The notes beneath the pieces are model-generated. The model did not search any database. It was not told the DNA's origin and was given only the letters and a program-made list of their open reading frames with translations. A program made the translations under genes and the position numbers. Source: DATCMU01 sp036563245 (GTDB lineage Bacteria > Pseudomonadota > Alphaproteobacteria > Rhizobiales > Devosiaceae). Taken from it: a stretch of 40,138 bases of DNA. Positions 16,845 through 24,528 of this stretch are shown in pieces (position 1 is the stretch's first letter; every line of letters begins with the position of its first letter). The DNA lies in the NCBI GenBank assembly GCA_036563245.1, contig DATCMU010000048.1, positions 1 through 40,138 of the forward strand. The letters are read 5' to 3'.

Positions 16845-17620
16845 TGCCCATTCCCCCTGCGGCGCAGGTAGCGCAAGGCCAGCGGCAACAGGCTGACGAC
16901 GCCAAGCAGGAGGAAAGCGATCAGGATCTGCGGCGTCAGAAGGTCCGAGGCACGCAGGGGATCGCCGCAGGGCGCCACGTTTGCCGCGCAGGCCGCCGCC
17001 CGATCCGAAACGATCGAGCGCAGCCCTTCGCCGGCAAAGGCAAAGGCCAGTCCGCCCGGGACAATGCCGACCAGCGTGGTCCAGAAGAAGATCGCAAAGG
17101 GCACGCCAAGGATCGCCGGCACCACGTTGAGCAGCGTGAAAGGCACGGCAGGTACCAGACGCAGGAACAGCAAATAACTCACCGCGTCCTCGCGGAAGCC
17201 TTCGGCGAGGCGGTTGAGCCAGTTTCCGGCCCGCGCCCGGAAGAAATCGGCCAGGGCATAGCGGGCGGCCAGAAACAGGAGGCTGGCGCCAATTGTTGCG
17301 CCGATCACCGAAAGCAGTGTGCCCACCGCCCAGCCGAACACCAGCCCCATTGCCACCGTGAACAGCCATGCCGCCGGAATCGAGATGGCCGTGGCCACGA
17401 CGTAGATGGCAACGGCAACGCCGGCGGCGAGAACCGGCTGCCGTGCGACCGCGTCGGTCATCGCGCCGTATTGGCGGGCGATCTCGTCGAAACTGACCAG
17501 CCTGTCGAGGCCGGTGGCAAAATAGAGCGCGATCGCCGCGACAAGAATGGCCAGCGGCGCCAGGCGGCGCGCCAATCCGCGTGCGGTCCTTGCCGAGGGG
17601 TCCGGGTTGCCCTGAGCCAT
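16841..17620 (-). CDS. TVP38/TMEM64 family membrane protein
   Basis: A 259-residue polytopic membrane protein of the VTT/DedA-related family. Several hydrophobic helices are visible from about 20 to 235, and the hallmark loop RLVPAVPFTLLNVVPAILGV (Arg-x-x-Pro-x-x-Pro-Phe-x3-Asn) is intact. Family members are linked to lipid scrambling or membrane homeostasis; bacterial roles are poorly known. The ATG at 17620 is preferred to 17653 because AGGAGCG sits just before it. It is the first gene of the probable operon with the oxidoreductase and histidine kinase, and is divergent from rpmH. Confidence 0.88.
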   Translation of the reverse strand: MAQGNPDPSARTARGLARRLAPLAILVAAIALYFATGLDRLVSFDEIARQYGAMTDAVARQPVLAAGVAVAIYVVATAISIPAAWLFTVAMGLVFGWAVGTLLSVIGATIGASLLFLAARYALADFFRARAGNWLNRLAEGFREDAVSYLLFLRLVPAVPFTLLNVVPAILGVPFAIFFWTTLVGIVPGGLAFAFAGEGLRSIVSDRAAACAANVAPCGDPLRASDLLTPQILIAFLLLGVVSLLPLALRYLRRRGNGQ

Positions 17621-17759
17621 ATGCGCTCCTGAAAAACTGCCTGTCTGGTTCATAGCAGACTACGTAGCGCGATTGCGCGACGATTGCTGCCGGTCTCACC
17701 CGCATGTGAGACGGCGTGATGGCGCGGCATCGGGGCGTGATGTGCGTGCTCCACGCGCG

Positions 17760-17788
17760 TTGACTTCCCAACTGCTTTTTTCTATAAG
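17760..17788 (+). promoter_or_regulatory. Sigma-70-type promoter of rpmH operon
   Basis: TTGACT at 17760-17765 and TATAAG at 17783-17788 with a 17-bp spacer. Transcription would start near 17795 and give a leader of about 100 bases before rpmH. It is the best promoter match in the window and fits the strong expression expected of ribosomal protein genes. Confidence 0.7.
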
Positions 17789-17892
17789 CCGCGCAACCTT
17801 GCTGCGGGCGATGGGGACCTGTGTTCGCTCCTCGCAGTGATTTCTTGCGCAACGACCGAATAGAGGAACCGCGCCCGGCGCGGTGACGACAC

Positions 17893-18027
17893 ATGAAGCG
17901 TACATATCAGCCGGGCAAACTGGTGCGTAAGCGCCGCCACGGATTCCGCTCTCGCATGGCGACCAAGAACGGCCGCAAGATATTGAACATGCGCCGGGCA
18001 CGCGGCCGCAAGCGGCTGTCGGCCTGA
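17893..18027 (+). CDS. rpmH: 50S ribosomal protein L34
   Basis: A 44-residue, strongly basic protein starting MKRTYQPGKLVRKRRHGFR, the invariant L34 signature, and ending in the family's RRARGRKRLSA. It is a component of the large ribosomal subunit. It is first in the operon, followed at once by rnpA, the arrangement conserved in nearly all bacteria. A sigma-70-type promoter lies upstream at 17760-17788. Confidence 0.98.
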   Translation: MKRTYQPGKLVRKRRHGFRSRMATKNGRKILNMRRARGRKRLSA

Positions 18028-18070
18028 GGCGGCTGGCGGCGTGCCGGCCGCAGCAGGAGTTGCAGCCGCC

Positions 18071-18421
18071 GTGCGCCGATTGACCAAACGGGGGCAGTTC
18101 CTCAGGGCCGCGCGAGGACGTCGCGCGTCCGGTCGTGCGTTCACCCTGCAGGCGGTGGAGACTGTTGCCCCTGATGCGGGGCTCGGGCTTACCGTCACGA
18201 AAAAAACCGGCAACGCCCCGGAACGCAGCCGCATCAAGCGCCGGCTTCGCGCAGCCGCTGCGGCTTGCGAAACCGCCTTCCATCCCCAACATGACTACGT
18301 GCTGATCGGCAGGCGCGAAGCGCTCACCGAGCCGTTCGAGCGCCTTGTCACCGGGATCGAGAAATCGATCGCCCGGGTTCATTCGCCCTTGCCTGATAGC
18401 CAGCGGACCACGAGACAATGA
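18071..18421 (+). CDS. rnpA: Ribonuclease P protein component
   Basis: A 116-residue basic protein that binds RNase P RNA and helps it trim tRNA 5' ends. Family signs are RRLTKRGQFLRAARGRR at the N terminus and RSRIKRRLR, the RNR motif with Ser where Asn is usual. The GTG at 18071 is chosen because AGGAG at 18055-18059 precedes it and the family N terminus starts there; GTG at 18041 would add ten Ala-rich residues. The end overlaps yidC by 4 bases (ATGA), indicating coupled translation. Confidence 0.93.
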   Translation: MRRLTKRGQFLRAARGRRASGRAFTLQAVETVAPDAGLGLTVTKKTGNAPERSRIKRRLRAAAAACETAFHPQHDYVLIGRREALTEPFERLVTGIEKSIARVHSPLPDSQRTTRQ

Positions 18422-20280
18422 ACGAAAACAACCGCAACATGATCATTGCCATCGCGCTCAGCCTCGTCGTGCTGTTCGGATGGCAATACTTCGTCGCCGG
18501 TCCGCAACTCGAGCGTGCGCAGCGCCAGGCCGAGATCGCCGCGCAGCAAAAGGCCGGGGACACCAGCCTCGCCACGCCCGCGGCCACCGGGACCGGCGAG
18601 CAGCCGGCCACAGGGCAGGCAGCGCCAGGAACCGCTCCGGCGACCACGGCGCCGGGCACCCAGACCTTCGCCGACAAGGCGGCCGCCCTGGCCGCCAGCC
18701 CGCGCGTGACAATCGATACGCCAGCGCTTGCAGGCTCGATCAACCTCAAGGGCGCGCGCCTCGACGATATCGAGCTCAAGGACTACCGCGAGACGGTCGA
18801 TCCCAAGAGCCCGATCATCTCGCTGCTCTCACCGGCCGGTGCGCCGGATGCCTATTTCGTCGAGCAGGGCTGGGCACAATCGCCCGGCGGCGACGTGAAA
18901 CTTCCCGATTCCAATACCGTGTGGTCGGTTGACGGAAATTCCACCCTCACCCCCGATGCTCCGGTTACCCTGAGCTGGAACAATGGCGAGGGACTGACGT
19001 TCAAGCGCACCATTTCGGTGGACAAGGACTATCTGTTCACCGTCGAGCAGAGCATCGAGAACGCTTCGTCCGCGCCGGTATCGGTTTTTCCCTATGCGCG
19101 CGTATCGCGCTACGGGACGCCCAAGGTAAGCAATTACTACCTCGTGCATGAGGGACCTTTGGGGCTGTTGGGCGACAACAACCTGGTCTCGCTGAAATAT
19201 TCCGATCTGCAAAAGGAATCGCAGAAGGACGTCACCTCCACCCGGGGCGGCTGGATCGGGTTCACCGACAAATATTGGGCCGCAACCGTCATTCCGCAGC
19301 CCGACACCCCGATCAATGCGCGCTTCTCCTGGAGCAAGCCGGGCGCCACCGACGTCTACCTGACCAGCTATGTCGAGCAGAAGCCGGTCGTGGTTCAGCC
19401 TGGCGCGACGGGCACCGACACCAGCTATGTGTTCGCCGGCGCCAAGGTGGAATCGGTTCTCACCCATATCGCGGATACCTACCATTTCGACCGGTTCGAT
19501 CTGCTGATCGACTGGGGCTGGTTCGCCTTCATCACGCACCCCATGTTCGTCGTCATCACGTTCCTGCATGGGCTTCTGGGCAATTTCGGCCTGGCCATCC
19601 TGGCGGTGACGCTGATCGTGAAGGGCATCTTCTTCCCGCTGGCCAACCGCTCCTACGCCTCGATGGCGGCGATGCGCCGCGTGCAGCCGGAAATGAAGGC
19701 GATCCAGGAGCGGTTCAAGGATGATCGTGCCCAGCAGCAGCAGGCGGTCATGGAGCTGTACAAGCGCGAGAAGATCAATCCGGTCTCCGGCTGCTGGCCG
19801 CTGCTGATCCAGATCCCGGTCTTCTATTCGCTCTACACGGTGCTGTTCGTCACCATCGAAATGCGGCACGCCCCGTTCTTTGGCTGGATCCAGGACCTGG
19901 CGGCGCCCGATCCCACCCACGTGTTCAACCTGTTCGGCCTTCTGCCCTACGATCCTTCGGCGGTGCCGGTGATCGGGCATTTCCTCGCCATCGGCGTGTG
20001 GCCGCTGATCATGGGCGTGACGATGTGGGTGCAGATGAAGCTCAATCCGCCGCCCACCGATCCCAGCCAGGCAATGATCTTTGGCCTGATGCCGGTCGTG
20101 TTCACCTTCATGCTTGCAGGCTTCCCGGCCGGGCTGGTGATCTACTGGGCGTGGAACAACACGCTTTCGGTGACCCAGCAGTACATCATCATGAAGCGGC
20201 ACGGGGTCGAGGTGAACCTTCTGGGCAATATCGTCAATTCGTTCCGCCGCAAGCCGGCCGCCGACAAGTCGGGAAGCTGA
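18418..20280 (+). CDS. yidC: Membrane protein insertase YidC
   Basis: A 620-residue inner-membrane protein that inserts and folds membrane proteins, alone or with SecYEG. It has an N-terminal membrane anchor (residues about 5-25), a Pro/Ala/Thr-rich linker to about 85, the periplasmic beta-supersandwich domain to about 355, and the five-helix conserved core with MAAMRRVQPEMKAIQERF in the cytosolic hairpin and the final helix region LPVVFTFMLAGFPAGLVIYW. The length suits the Gram-negative form. It lies in the conserved rpmH-rnpA-yidC-yihA order. Confidence 0.98.
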   Translation: MNENNRNMIIAIALSLVVLFGWQYFVAGPQLERAQRQAEIAAQQKAGDTSLATPAATGTGEQPATGQAAPGTAPATTAPGTQTFADKAAALAASPRVTIDTPALAGSINLKGARLDDIELKDYRETVDPKSPIISLLSPAGAPDAYFVEQGWAQSPGGDVKLPDSNTVWSVDGNSTLTPDAPVTLSWNNGEGLTFKRTISVDKDYLFTVEQSIENASSAPVSVFPYARVSRYGTPKVSNYYLVHEGPLGLLGDNNLVSLKYSDLQKESQKDVTSTRGGWIGFTDKYWAATVIPQPDTPINARFSWSKPGATDVYLTSYVEQKPVVVQPGATGTDTSYVFAGAKVESVLTHIADTYHFDRFDLLIDWGWFAFITHPMFVVITFLHGLLGNFGLAILAVTLIVKGIFFPLANRSYASMAAMRRVQPEMKAIQERFKDDRAQQQQAVMELYKREKINPVSGCWPLLIQIPVFYSLYTVLFVTIEMRHAPFFGWIQDLAAPDPTHVFNLFGLLPYDPSAVPVIGHFLAIGVWPLIMGVTMWVQMKLNPPPTDPSQAMIFGLMPVVFTFMLAGFPAGLVIYWAWNNTLSVTQQYIIMKRHGVEVNLLGNIVNSFRRKPAADKSGS

Positions 20281-20286
20281 CGCGCG

Positions 20287-20934
20287 TTGGACGAGGACAC
20301 ACCAGAGGACGCAGGACTGGTGGAAGCCGGGCGGCTGTTGTTCGCCCGGCCCTGGCACTTCGTGAAGGGGTGCGTGCGCGTATCGGACCTGCCCTCTTCC
20401 GACCGGGTCGAGGTGGCCTTTGCCGGCCGCTCCAATGTCGGCAAATCCTCGCTGATCAACGCGCTGACCGGGCAATCCGGACTTGCGCGCACATCGAACA
20501 CCCCGGGGCGTACCCAGGAACTCAATATCTTCGAGGCGGACCACGCCGATCTCCGGATCGTGGACATGCCCGGTTACGGCTATGCCAAGGCGCCAAAGCC
20601 CGCCGTGGCGGCCTGGAATCGCCTGATCCACTCTTATCTGACCGGCCGGCCCAACCTGAGGCGGGTCTATGTGCTGATCGACGGGCGGCACGGCCCCAAG
20701 GCAAACGACCTGTCGGTGATGAACGAACTCGACCGCGCCGCCGTCAGCTACCAGATCGTCCTGACCAAGTGCGACAAGCCTTCGCAGGCTGAACTGGCGA
20801 CCGCCGTATCCGCAACGGTGAAGGCGACCGCGAAGCGCCCGGCGGCCCATCCCGAGATCATTGCGACCTCTTCGGAAAAGGGCGACGGGCTGGCCGATCT
20901 CAGAGCGGCCATCGCTTCATTTCTTGCCGAGTAG
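20287..20934 (+). CDS. yihA: Ribosome biogenesis GTP-binding protein YihA/YsxC (EngB)
   Basis: A 215-residue GTPase needed for assembly of the large ribosomal subunit. G motifs appear in order: P-loop GRSNVGKSS, switch I TSNTPGRTQ, G3 DMPGYG, G4 TKCD, G5 SSEKGDG. The start is TTG at 20287, with GGAAG upstream inside the end of yidC; an N-terminal extension of about 40 residues before the G domain is normal in Alphaproteobacteria. It lies 6 bp after yidC and is the last gene of the operon. Confidence 0.95.
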   Translation: MDEDTPEDAGLVEAGRLLFARPWHFVKGCVRVSDLPSSDRVEVAFAGRSNVGKSSLINALTGQSGLARTSNTPGRTQELNIFEADHADLRIVDMPGYGYAKAPKPAVAAWNRLIHSYLTGRPNLRRVYVLIDGRHGPKANDLSVMNELDRAAVSYQIVLTKCDKPSQAELATAVSATVKATAKRPAAHPEIIATSSEKGDGLADLRAAIASFLAE

Positions 20935-20958
20935 CCCGACGCGCGGAACGCGTCCGGC
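20934..20958. terminator. Hairpin between convergent genes
   Basis: The stem GACGCG (20938-20943) pairs with CGCGTC (20949-20954) over loop CGGAA, with a further three pairs (GCC/GGC) after one mismatch. It fills the 26-bp gap between the stop of yihA and the stop of the amidotransferase gene, so it could serve both strands. No good T-run follows on either side, so termination is probable but not certain. Confidence 0.45.
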
Positions 20959-20960
20959 CT

Positions 20961-21692
20961 TCAACCCTCTTTGTCTGCCTTCGTCCTGAAGAAGCGCGCA
21001 AGCCCCTGGGCAATCCTGTGATTGTCGAGCGGCGCCTCGAACGAATTGTGCGCCGCTTCGACCTGTTCGTCGCGCAAGGGATTGTTGCGCCGTATCTCGA
21101 CAAGGTCGCGGGAGAAGCCGACGTCGAATTCGGGATGGGGCTGCAGGCTGACCGCAGCGCCGTTGCGATAGACCAGGCCGGCATTGGGAGTGAATTCGGA
21201 GGAAAGGAAAACCTCGGCTTCCTCGGGCGGCGCCATGACCTGGTCCTGATGGCTGGCCGCTATTGCCAGTTCGTCGAAGTCCGCGGGCAGGAACTCTGGC
21301 CGCGCCGTAACGCGATATACGTGCCGACCGAGACCCCAGCCCTTTTCCGACTTGCGCACGTCGCCGCCGAGTGCGTCCGCCATGATCTGATGTCCGAAAC
21401 AGACACCGAGCATCGGGGTGCGTGCGGCATAGGCGGCGCGGATGAAATCGCGCAACGGGTCCATCCAGTGGTGATCGTCGTAGACCCCGGCGGCCGAGCC
21501 GGTGATGACCGCGCCCTCAAGCGTTGCGGGATCGGGAAGTTTTTCGCCATCGAGGACGAAAATGGTCTCGAACACGAAGGGCTCGCCCGTCCTCTCGAAC
21601 ATCTCCTGGAAATGGCGCGGGTAGCGGCCATGCCTTTCGCGCAAGGCGGCCGGCGTTTCGCCAACCTGAAGGATCGTCAGTCTCGTGGTCAT
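20961..21692 (-). CDS. Class I glutamine amidotransferase family protein
   Basis: A 243-residue stand-alone GATase1 domain protein. The nucleophile elbow is MLGVCFGHQIMADALGG (Cys) and the His-Glu pair is in SLQPHPEF. The oxyanion segment GAVITGSAAGVYDD is present. Enzymes of this type hydrolyse glutamine or gamma-glutamyl compounds; the similarity to GMP synthase-like amidotransferases does not identify a substrate. The ATG at 21692 is favoured, since the residues upstream to 21776 overlap the msrB end and lack conservation. It lies downstream of msrB on the same strand with an 80-bp gap. Confidence 0.85.
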   Translation of the reverse strand: MTTRLTILQVGETPAALRERHGRYPRHFQEMFERTGEPFVFETIFVLDGEKLPDPATLEGAVITGSAAGVYDDHHWMDPLRDFIRAAYAARTPMLGVCFGHQIMADALGGDVRKSEKGWGLGRHVYRVTARPEFLPADFDELAIAASHQDQVMAPPEEAEVFLSSEFTPNAGLVYRNGAAVSLQPHPEFDVGFSRDLVEIRRNNPLRDEQVEAAHNSFEAPLDNHRIAQGLARFFRTKADKEG

Positions 21693-21772
21693 CCGGGGTT
21701 TTCCGTGCTGGTCCGAATGGCGACGGAGTACACCAGATCCAGGGTCGGCGACAACCGGCCGGCAATCCTCGT

Positions 21773-22267
21773 TCATGCACTCTCAGGATGGAAAACCAGC
21801 GCGAGCCCGTTCATGCAATAGCGCTTGCCCGTGGGCTTGGGGCCATCGTTGAAGACGTGGCCAAGATGGCCCCCACACCGGCGGCAATGGACCTCGGTGC
21901 GGGGCAGAATGAGTTTGTAGTCGGCCCTGGTGCCCACGGCGTCCGGAAGCGGCGCATAGAAACTGGGCCAGCCGGTGCCGCTTTCGAATTTCGTCTTCGA
22001 GGAAAACAGCGGCAGATCGCAGCCGGCACAGGCAAAGACTCCCGCGCGATGCTCTTCGAGCAGGGGCGAGGTGAACGCCTGTTCGGTCCCCTGCTGGCGC
22101 AACACCCGGTATTGCCCGGGCGTGAGTATTTTCTTCCATTCGGCGTCGGTATGCGTGACCTCGAAATTCTCGGCGGCGTCGGCCCGCGACAAAAGGCGCC
22201 CGCTCAATCCGAGCGCCCCTATCCCGGCCAGCGTTCCGGCTCCCGCGAGCAGTCCACGGCGTTTCAT
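21773..22267 (-). CDS. msrB: Peptide-methionine (R)-S-oxide reductase, exported
   Basis: A 164-residue MsrB that reduces R-methionine sulfoxide in oxidised proteins. The N terminus (MKRRGLLAGAG, then a hydrophobic stretch and Ala-rich end to about residue 31) is a twin-arginine or lipoprotein-free signal peptide, so it should act in the periplasm. Zinc ligands are CAGC and CRRC, the core has TGWPSF, and the catalytic Cys lies in RYCMNG near the C terminus. Exported MsrB enzymes protect envelope proteins from oxidants. It lies downstream of a secreted fasciclin protein and a sigma/anti-sigma pair, suggesting an envelope stress role (inference). Confidence 0.93.
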   Translation of the reverse strand: MKRRGLLAGAGTLAGIGALGLSGRLLSRADAAENFEVTHTDAEWKKILTPGQYRVLRQQGTEQAFTSPLLEEHRAGVFACAGCDLPLFSSKTKFESGTGWPSFYAPLPDAVGTRADYKLILPRTEVHCRRCGGHLGHVFNDGPKPTGKRYCMNGLALVFHPESA

Positions 22268-22407
22268 TGTCGTTCTCCCTTTCTGACCCCTTGCGGGGCG
22301 AACCCCGCGCCGGCCCTGGAGGAAAGGCCGATGCGCGGAGTCCTATCGTGCGGCGGGCGGGGGGCGCAATCGCGCCGCACGGTGTTGTGAGCAATCGTGC
22401 GATGCCC

Positions 22408-22971
22408 CTACATCTTCGGCAGCAGCACCGAATCCACCACGTGGATGACGCCGTTGGACTGCTTGACGTCGGCGATCGTGACGTGGGCGGTTCCACCGGC
22501 CTCGTCGGTCACCGCAAGGGTGTCGCCGTCCATCTTCAGGTCAAGCTTGCAGCCGCCAACGGTGGTCACCTCGTGCATGCCGCCGTCGGCCTCGATCATC
22601 TTCATGGCGTCGGACGACATGACATCGCCCGCCACGACGTGACAGGTGAGAATCTTGACCAGCGTGGCCTTGTTCTCCGGCTTGAGCAGATTGTCGACGG
22701 TGCCGGGGGGAAGCTTTTCGAACGCTTCGTTGGTGGGGGCAAAGACGGTGAAGGGCCCGGCGCCGGACAGCGTGTCGACCAATCCCGCTGCCTTCACGGC
22801 AGCGACAAGGGTTGTGTGATCCCTGGAATTGACCGCGTTCTGGATGATGTTTTTCGTCGGATACATGGCCGCACCGCCCACCATGGGATTTTCGGCCAGC
22901 GCGCCCGATGCGAGGGTGGAGATGCCCAGAGCCACCGAGATGGCCGCAGCCTTGAGAAAACGGGTCTTCAT
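22408..22971 (-). CDS. Secreted fasciclin (FAS1) domain protein
   Basis: A 187-residue protein with a Sec signal peptide (MKTRFLKAAAISVALGIST, cleavage near ALAEN about residue 27) and one FAS1 domain. The domain shows the H1 box FTVFAPTNEAFEKLP and the H2 end IHVVDSVLLP. FAS1 proteins are exported adhesive or matrix proteins. The ATG at 22971 has AAGGAAGGA upstream; the frame is open to 23052 but the rest is non-coding leader. It is preceded by a candidate ECF promoter and hairpin and by the sigma/anti-sigma genes, and is likely their target (inference). Confidence 0.92.
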   Translation of the reverse strand: MKTRFLKAAAISVALGISTLASGALAENPMVGGAAMYPTKNIIQNAVNSRDHTTLVAAVKAAGLVDTLSGAGPFTVFAPTNEAFEKLPPGTVDNLLKPENKATLVKILTCHVVAGDVMSSDAMKMIEADGGMHEVTTVGGCKLDLKMDGDTLAVTDEAGGTAHVTIADVKQSNGVIHVVDSVLLPKM

Positions 22972-22991
22972 GATCTGATCCTTCCTTGTTG

Positions 22992-23050
22992 GCCCCGAGA
23001 CCTCGGGGCGATGACAAGAGAAGGAACGGGGTCGGTTCGCCGGAAGTTTC
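22992..23050 (-). promoter_or_regulatory. Candidate ECF promoter and 5' UTR hairpin of fasciclin gene
   Basis: Reading the minus strand, GAAAC (23050-23046), a 17-bp spacer and CGTT (23028-23025) resemble the GGAAC/CGTT type of ECF sigma promoters. About 16 bases after the -10 is a perfect inverted repeat, GCCCCGAG and CTCGGGGC (23009-22992), ending just before the RBS. The predicted transcript would start near 23018, so the hairpin would sit at its 5' end, a place where hairpins often stabilise mRNA. Promoter assignment is inferred from pattern only. Confidence 0.4.
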
Positions 23051-23079
23051 ACCGTCGCCGCGAAAAATTTCCGCGGCCG

Positions 23080-23802
23080 TCAAACGGCTGTCGCCGCACC
23101 CGAGGCAACGACCGGGCCAGTCGGCGCTCCCGTGGGGGAGCCGCCTTCGGGTTCGAGGGATATCGCCAGCACCGATCCGGCGGTCAACCCTGCCGATATC
23201 GCACTGGGCAGCGTAATCGAGGCCGTGGGCGCCTCGGGCAGGACCCCCAGGGAGATCGGCTGGTTGTGGGCGTTTATCAGCCAGAGCTGGAACGCCTTCC
23301 CGGCGCCCGGATGCCCTGACAACGCAGTCAACCGCAGCTCGCCGCGCGAAGGATCGAAGAGCGCGAGCATCCTGACCTCGCTGCCCTGCGCGGCGAGGGA
23401 CGCCACAAGAGCTGTCGCAGCGGGCACGGGTGTCGTTGGGGCGGGCCGCCAGACGGACAATCCAAACGCCAATATCGCGAGCAAGGCAAAACCGGCAGCG
23501 GCACCACGCCACGCGGCGAGACTGCCCCACAGGCCGAGAAGCCGCCGGGGGCCTGGCCGGGCTGCGAAGAGGCGGCGCTCGATTTGCCTGAATGCGGCCG
23601 GCGGCGGAGCGACCTCCGCAAAGCCCTCGTCGAAGGCAGAAAACCTTGAGCGCCAATAGGCCACCTGCCTTGCAAGGGCGGGATCGTTGGCAATCCGCGC
23701 GGTCATGGCCGCGTGGTCGTCTGCCGAGAGCAGGCCGAGAACATACTCGGCCGCCGCCACCCCGTCGTCATCTTCGCGTCCATGTTCGTCGGTTCGGGTC
23801 AT
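23080..23802 (-). CDS. Anti-sigma factor (RskA-like)
   Basis: A 240-residue single-pass membrane protein. The cytosolic N terminus (AAEYVLGLLSADDHAAM, residues about 15-55) resembles the RskA/ChrR-like anti-sigma domain but lacks the zinc His-x3-Cys-x2-Cys motif. One membrane helix lies at about 98-117 (FALLAILAFGLSVW), followed by a periplasmic RskA C-terminal domain with KAFQLWLINAHNQPISLGVLP. It should hold the ECF sigma factor inactive until an envelope signal leads to its degradation. Its start overlaps the sigma gene stop by 4 bases (ATGA), so the two are made together. Confidence 0.88.
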   Translation of the reverse strand: MTRTDEHGREDDDGVAAAEYVLGLLSADDHAAMTARIANDPALARQVAYWRSRFSAFDEGFAEVAPPPAAFRQIERRLFAARPGPRRLLGLWGSLAAWRGAAAGFALLAILAFGLSVWRPAPTTPVPAATALVASLAAQGSEVRMLALFDPSRGELRLTALSGHPGAGKAFQLWLINAHNQPISLGVLPEAPTASITLPSAISAGLTAGSVLAISLEPEGGSPTGAPTGPVVASGAATAV

Positions 23803-24344
23803 GGCGACAGACAGTCCCTCAAGCGGATCAGGCTCCGCCTCAACCAGGTGCGCATCGTGTTCAGGGGCACGCCGTGGCGTTCGGCGAGTTCAGCATAGCT
23901 CCATCCGTCAAGATAGGCGCTGCGCACCGCATCGGCACGATCCGGGGCCAACCGGTCGAGGCACTCGTCGATCTTTTGGCGCTGCTCGCCGTTTTCGGCG
24001 CTCTGCTCGGGATCTGGGTCGGTCGCCGCGAGGTCGAGCGCGCTTTCGATATCGAGCGCGGCCGGCCGGCGCGCCCGAAGCCGATCGAGCGAATGGTTGC
24101 GAGCGATGGCAACCAGCCAGCTTATCGGGCTGGCCTGCCCCTCGAGATAGTGACCTGAGCGCTGCCAGATCTTGATATACACGTCCTGCAAGGCTTCCTC
24201 GGCGTCCTGGCGTTCCTTCAAGATACGCAGGCATACGCCAAAGAGTTTCGCACTCGTGCGCTCGTAAAGCTGTCGAAAGGCCACCCGATCTCCGAGCGCG
24301 GTGCGCGCAATCAGGTCCGAAATGCCCTCAGCATGCGGCGTCAT
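23799..24344 (-). CDS. ECF-type RNA polymerase sigma factor
   Basis: A 181-residue sigma factor with region 2 (LFGVCLRILKERQDAEEALQDVY, then IKIWQ) and region 4 (YLDGWSYAELAERHGVPLNTMRTWLRRSL), and no region 1 or 3. The SigK-like placement before a RskA-type anti-sigma gene suggests the ECF19-like class, but class is not proven. The ATG at 24344 is chosen because GGGAAAGG precedes it and region 2 begins soon after; the frame continues to 24476. It is divergent from argB. Probable targets are the fasciclin gene and its own operon (inference). Confidence 0.92.
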   Translation of the reverse strand: MTPHAEGISDLIARTALGDRVAFRQLYERTSAKLFGVCLRILKERQDAEEALQDVYIKIWQRSGHYLEGQASPISWLVAIARNHSLDRLRARRPAALDIESALDLAATDPDPEQSAENGEQRQKIDECLDRLAPDRADAVRSAYLDGWSYAELAERHGVPLNTMRTWLRRSLIRLRDCLSP

Positions 24345-24528
24345 CTCGCCGACCTTTCCCCCGTTCGGCCCGCATCTTTGAGAGCAGGCCTCGGGTTCCT
24401 TACGCATGACCGGCCGCCAGGGATCAGTCGGGCGCGGCAAACCGCATCGGCGTTGCCGCGCGAAAAGCGAATTCACCTCGGCGCCGCTATGGGTTATTCA
24501 GGCGCTGAAACATGGGAGCCCCGAGCCG

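Noticed and set aside
17654..17892. Origin of replication near rpmH
   Set aside because: rpmH is near oriC in many bacteria, but no DnaA-box cluster, AT-rich segment or dnaA gene is visible here.
15402..17894. An 830-codon minus-strand frame that could be read as a fusion of an unknown domain with the flavoprotein
   Set aside because: The first 350 codons overlap the TVP38 gene in another frame, are rich in Arg, Gly and Pro, and show no domain. The real flavoprotein starts at 16844 with an RBS and a 4-base overlap.
18829..20850. A 673-codon antisense frame across yidC and yihA
   Set aside because: It is an opposite-strand shadow of two certain genes, without RBS or recognisable domain.
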